Shown here: positions 5,501-6,199 of the stretch, in pieces
How positions within the stretch are numbered: the first letter of the stretch is position 1
Layout of the letters: every line of letters starts with the position of its first letter
Source of the DNA: Armatimonadota bacterium
GTDB taxonomy: Bacteria > Armatimonadota > UBA5829
Assembly: GCA_023398345.1 (NCBI GenBank)
Contig: JAEWSK010000141.1
Span: 1-6,199 of the forward strand
DNA length: 6,199 nucleotides
Reading direction: 5' to 3'
Translations under genes and position numbers: made by a program
Notes under the pieces: model-generated
Told to the model about the DNA's origin: nothing
Database searches by the model: none
Seen by the model: the letters and a program-made list of their open reading frames with translations, nothing else

Positions 5501-6199
5501 CATCTACAGGAAATGTCGTTTGGCAGCCTACAACGACGCAGACTTCGCTTATATATGGCCAATTCAACAATGTCGATGCGCATATGGCGACTCCGCTGTC
5601 GGCCGGCTCAAACTATGTTATATATTTAGGAGCATTCGACAGCGAAAACTGGATGTTCGCCGCATCTAATGAGACTTATTTTACGACAACCGACACCAGC
5701 GGCGGAATTGATGATGAAAATGCAATACGTGCGCTATATGAGTCCATAAAAACTGAACTTGAGGCGCATAACGCAGATGGGCTGATAGCGCTGTTCTCAC
5801 AGGACTACATGCACAATGGGGACGATTTTAACTATCTTTACGCCGACATGCAGGAGTGGATATCTCATATTGACACACTCACTTATGACATCACCGGCAT
5901 ATCGATTGTGGGTAACAAGGCCAGCGTGACAGCGTCCATAAATGTCACGTTCGATAACCAGTCGCCGATTAGTTTCACTGAGCCAAACAACGGCGAAGAA
6001 GGCCTGGGAATGGGTTGGCTTATTCAAGAAAATGGTGTGTGGTTGGTCTACGGAAATCAGACGCGCTCGGAAGTTGACATACCTACTTTTAGACAGCCCG
6101 ACGGCTCCTATCAATTCCGCGTTACTGCAGCCGGGAATGATTTGGTCGAGGCTATTGTGAGCGGGCCGAACATTGAACCGACAGTGCTCGAATGGGATC
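2581..6199 (+). CDS. Giant secreted LRR / FN3 / OB-like / NTF2-like mosaic protein, 3' end outside the window
   Basis: One uninterrupted frame of 1206 codons runs off the right edge. Residues 1-28 form a signal peptide: polar QRQNIK, a hydrophobic core at 10-24, and a likely cut after TCA. Residues 35-75 are an N-terminal LRR cap of the plant type (LVALYNSTGGVNWN, then NWYGV) without the usual cysteine pair. LRRs follow at 76-316. Then come an FN3-like domain (about 327-426), two OB-fold-like segments (about 430-520 and 521-621; the second has GLNNIGLLVRTTG and YVAVTGISS), a small beta-barrel-like domain starting ITGRWEMTS (627-720), FN3-like domains (726-835 and 836-926), an Ig/FN3-like domain with NAPAANATEVPLAPLVSW (932-1038) and an NTF2/SnoaL-like domain (about 1044-1163). 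No catalytic motif or anchor is visible. A secreted or surface binding protein is inferred; the partner is unknown. Domain names after the LRRs come from pattern recognition only. Confidence 0.93.
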   Translation, partial: MQRQNIKLPMLIAAVAICLAIFQVGTCANSLGVPDAEYSALVALYNSTGGVNWNDDTNWLTEDPNWYGVTVESDHVTAVNLEYNNLTGSIPAELGNLANLQTLDLWWNELAGSIPATIGNLANLYSLQLEGNRLSGQLPVELGSLTNLAYLSIGNNQLTGSIPAELGSMTNLQTLGLGWNQFTGSIPSTIGNLANLYSLQLEGNQLSGQIPAELGDLANLLYLDVSDNQLIGSIPAELSGMANLSCLYLSRNQLTGPIPPEIGDMTYLWMLDLGSNALVGEIPSSITNLTALGWANFNHNALSTSDSAVESFLSTKAWYWQDSQTVPPTDLYVQRGSSSARLSWTPVAFNYEDGYYEVGYSYTYDGPYTFDAANRTSDKWTDSMWINGLEPDQAVFFVVRTVTLPNIYNQNTVISANSEQVGVKPTQQGGKSVTDGSDVYCEDLVVTAVFDDCCYVENDARTWGIRVESPDGGYPDPGTIVQAFGYMYTNGDGERCIEVNDGYEIGTANIRPLGMTNKALGGANSADYWPETGAGQMGVTGGAGLNNIGLLVRTTGVCTYIDEHTFNLNDGSSADGITCVTPSTIFINPAWQYVAVTGISSIQNNDGTYARLLRATKVDPISSGKPEGITGRWEMTSTSGDMAGVFGMLLIQNENSVAGSVRGMEIEDGQMNENAFSCSFMVEGDVYVMMNMTWDQQDTLTGTLTQTDGEWSYDATFHRVSSEPMSPYVGRPRIISASCNGSSIDVKWDRPINGWDYDIRTSEGQSITDWSSNANTYDPDTHVFHMPIFTYTPLVAGEVYTVYLDEEEVDWHDPYGAAAWNYGDDGYSFEFTCQALPTTPNEVLGYMTPNMPGYVTIWADWPSDASNLKLYKSNDQSCWLDTGFSPTNQGDKGEFTFEFSSDAYFRVTATNGDLESAPSAIVHARLSEVELGGIVINAPAANATEVPLAPLVSWQPVWTQGVDFRCYAMIVADASTGNVVWQPTTTQTSLIYGQFNNVDAHMATPLSAGSNYVIYLGAFDSENWMFAASNETYFTTTDTSGGIDDENAIRALYESIKTELEAHNADGLIALFSQDYMHNGDDFNYLYADMQEWISHIDTLTYDITGISIVGNKASVTASINVTFDNQSPISFTEPNNGEEGLGMGWLIQENGVWLVYGNQTRSEVDIPTFRQPDGSYQFRVTAAGNDLVEAIVSGPNIEPTVLEWD
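2806..3528 (+). repeat. Tandem 72-bp units encoding 24-residue leucine-rich repeats
   Basis: Nine good units (2806-3453) plus a degenerate tenth (to about 3528) follow the pattern LxxLxLxxNxLxGxIPxxL, the plant-type LRR consensus whose GxIP adds a second beta-sheet to the solenoid. Unit 1 starts VTAVNLEYNNLTGSIP and unit 9 is LWMLDLGSNALVGEIP. Unit 10 keeps only LGWANFNHNAL and caps the solenoid. There are no insertions, so the repeat phase is strictly 24 codons throughout. Confidence 0.95.
2878..3309 (+). repeat. 216-bp higher-order duplication (three LRR units copied in tandem)
   Basis: Units 2-4 (2878-3093) and units 5-7 (3094-3309) match each other in order better than they match their direct neighbours. 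Units 2 and 5 share LQTL and TIGNLAN, units 3 and 6 share LYSLQLEGN and LSGQ, and units 4 and 7 share NQL and GSIPAEL. At DNA level, 37 bases (2927-2963) recur without change at 3143-3179, exactly 216 bases away. This shows growth of the array by duplication of a three-unit block. Confidence 0.85.

Overview
The window is bacterial DNA with mid-range base composition. It holds two divergent blocks separated by a 725-base gap that contains a wrecked gene. On the minus strand, reading leftward, is the start of a type IV pilus assembly operon: pilM (731-1855), pilN (54-659) and the first 24 codons of a gene in the pilO position (1-73). On the plus strand, reading rightward, is a single giant secreted-protein gene that starts at 2581 and is still open at the right edge, with at least 1206 codons visible.

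The gap (1856-2580) is not empty. Next to pilM is a leader with two possible RNA hairpins, one of them followed by six T's, like an attenuator. In the middle (2107-2411) is a decayed HAD-family hydrolase gene: its N-terminal motif I block and its C-terminal block survive in different reading frames, and most of the body is deleted. A weak T-tailed hairpin follows it. Then comes a good sigma70-type promoter (TTGACA, 18 bp, TATACA) and a strong ribosome binding site for the giant gene, which appears to start at TTG.

The giant gene encodes an exported mosaic protein. In order it has a signal peptide, a plant-like leucine-rich repeat (LRR) domain of nine good 24-residue units plus a degenerate tenth, a fibronectin type III-like domain, two segments that look like tandem OB-fold domains, a small beta-barrel-like domain, three more FN3/Ig-like domains, an NTF2/SnoaL-like domain and the start of another module. 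No catalytic motif was seen, so a surface or secreted binding protein is the most economical reading. The left block builds the inner-membrane platform of a type IV pilus or type II-like secretion machine: cytoplasmic actin-like PilM binds the N-terminus of PilN, and PilN pairs with PilO. A functional link between the two blocks is not shown by the sequence; they are simply divergent neighbours.

Taxonomy is an inference. The pilM/pilN/pilO order, a Gram-negative-style envelope, the HAD type and especially the OB-like block in an extracellular mosaic protein remind me of Armatimonadota or a similar deep-branching, poorly sampled phylum. No marker gene in the window settles this.
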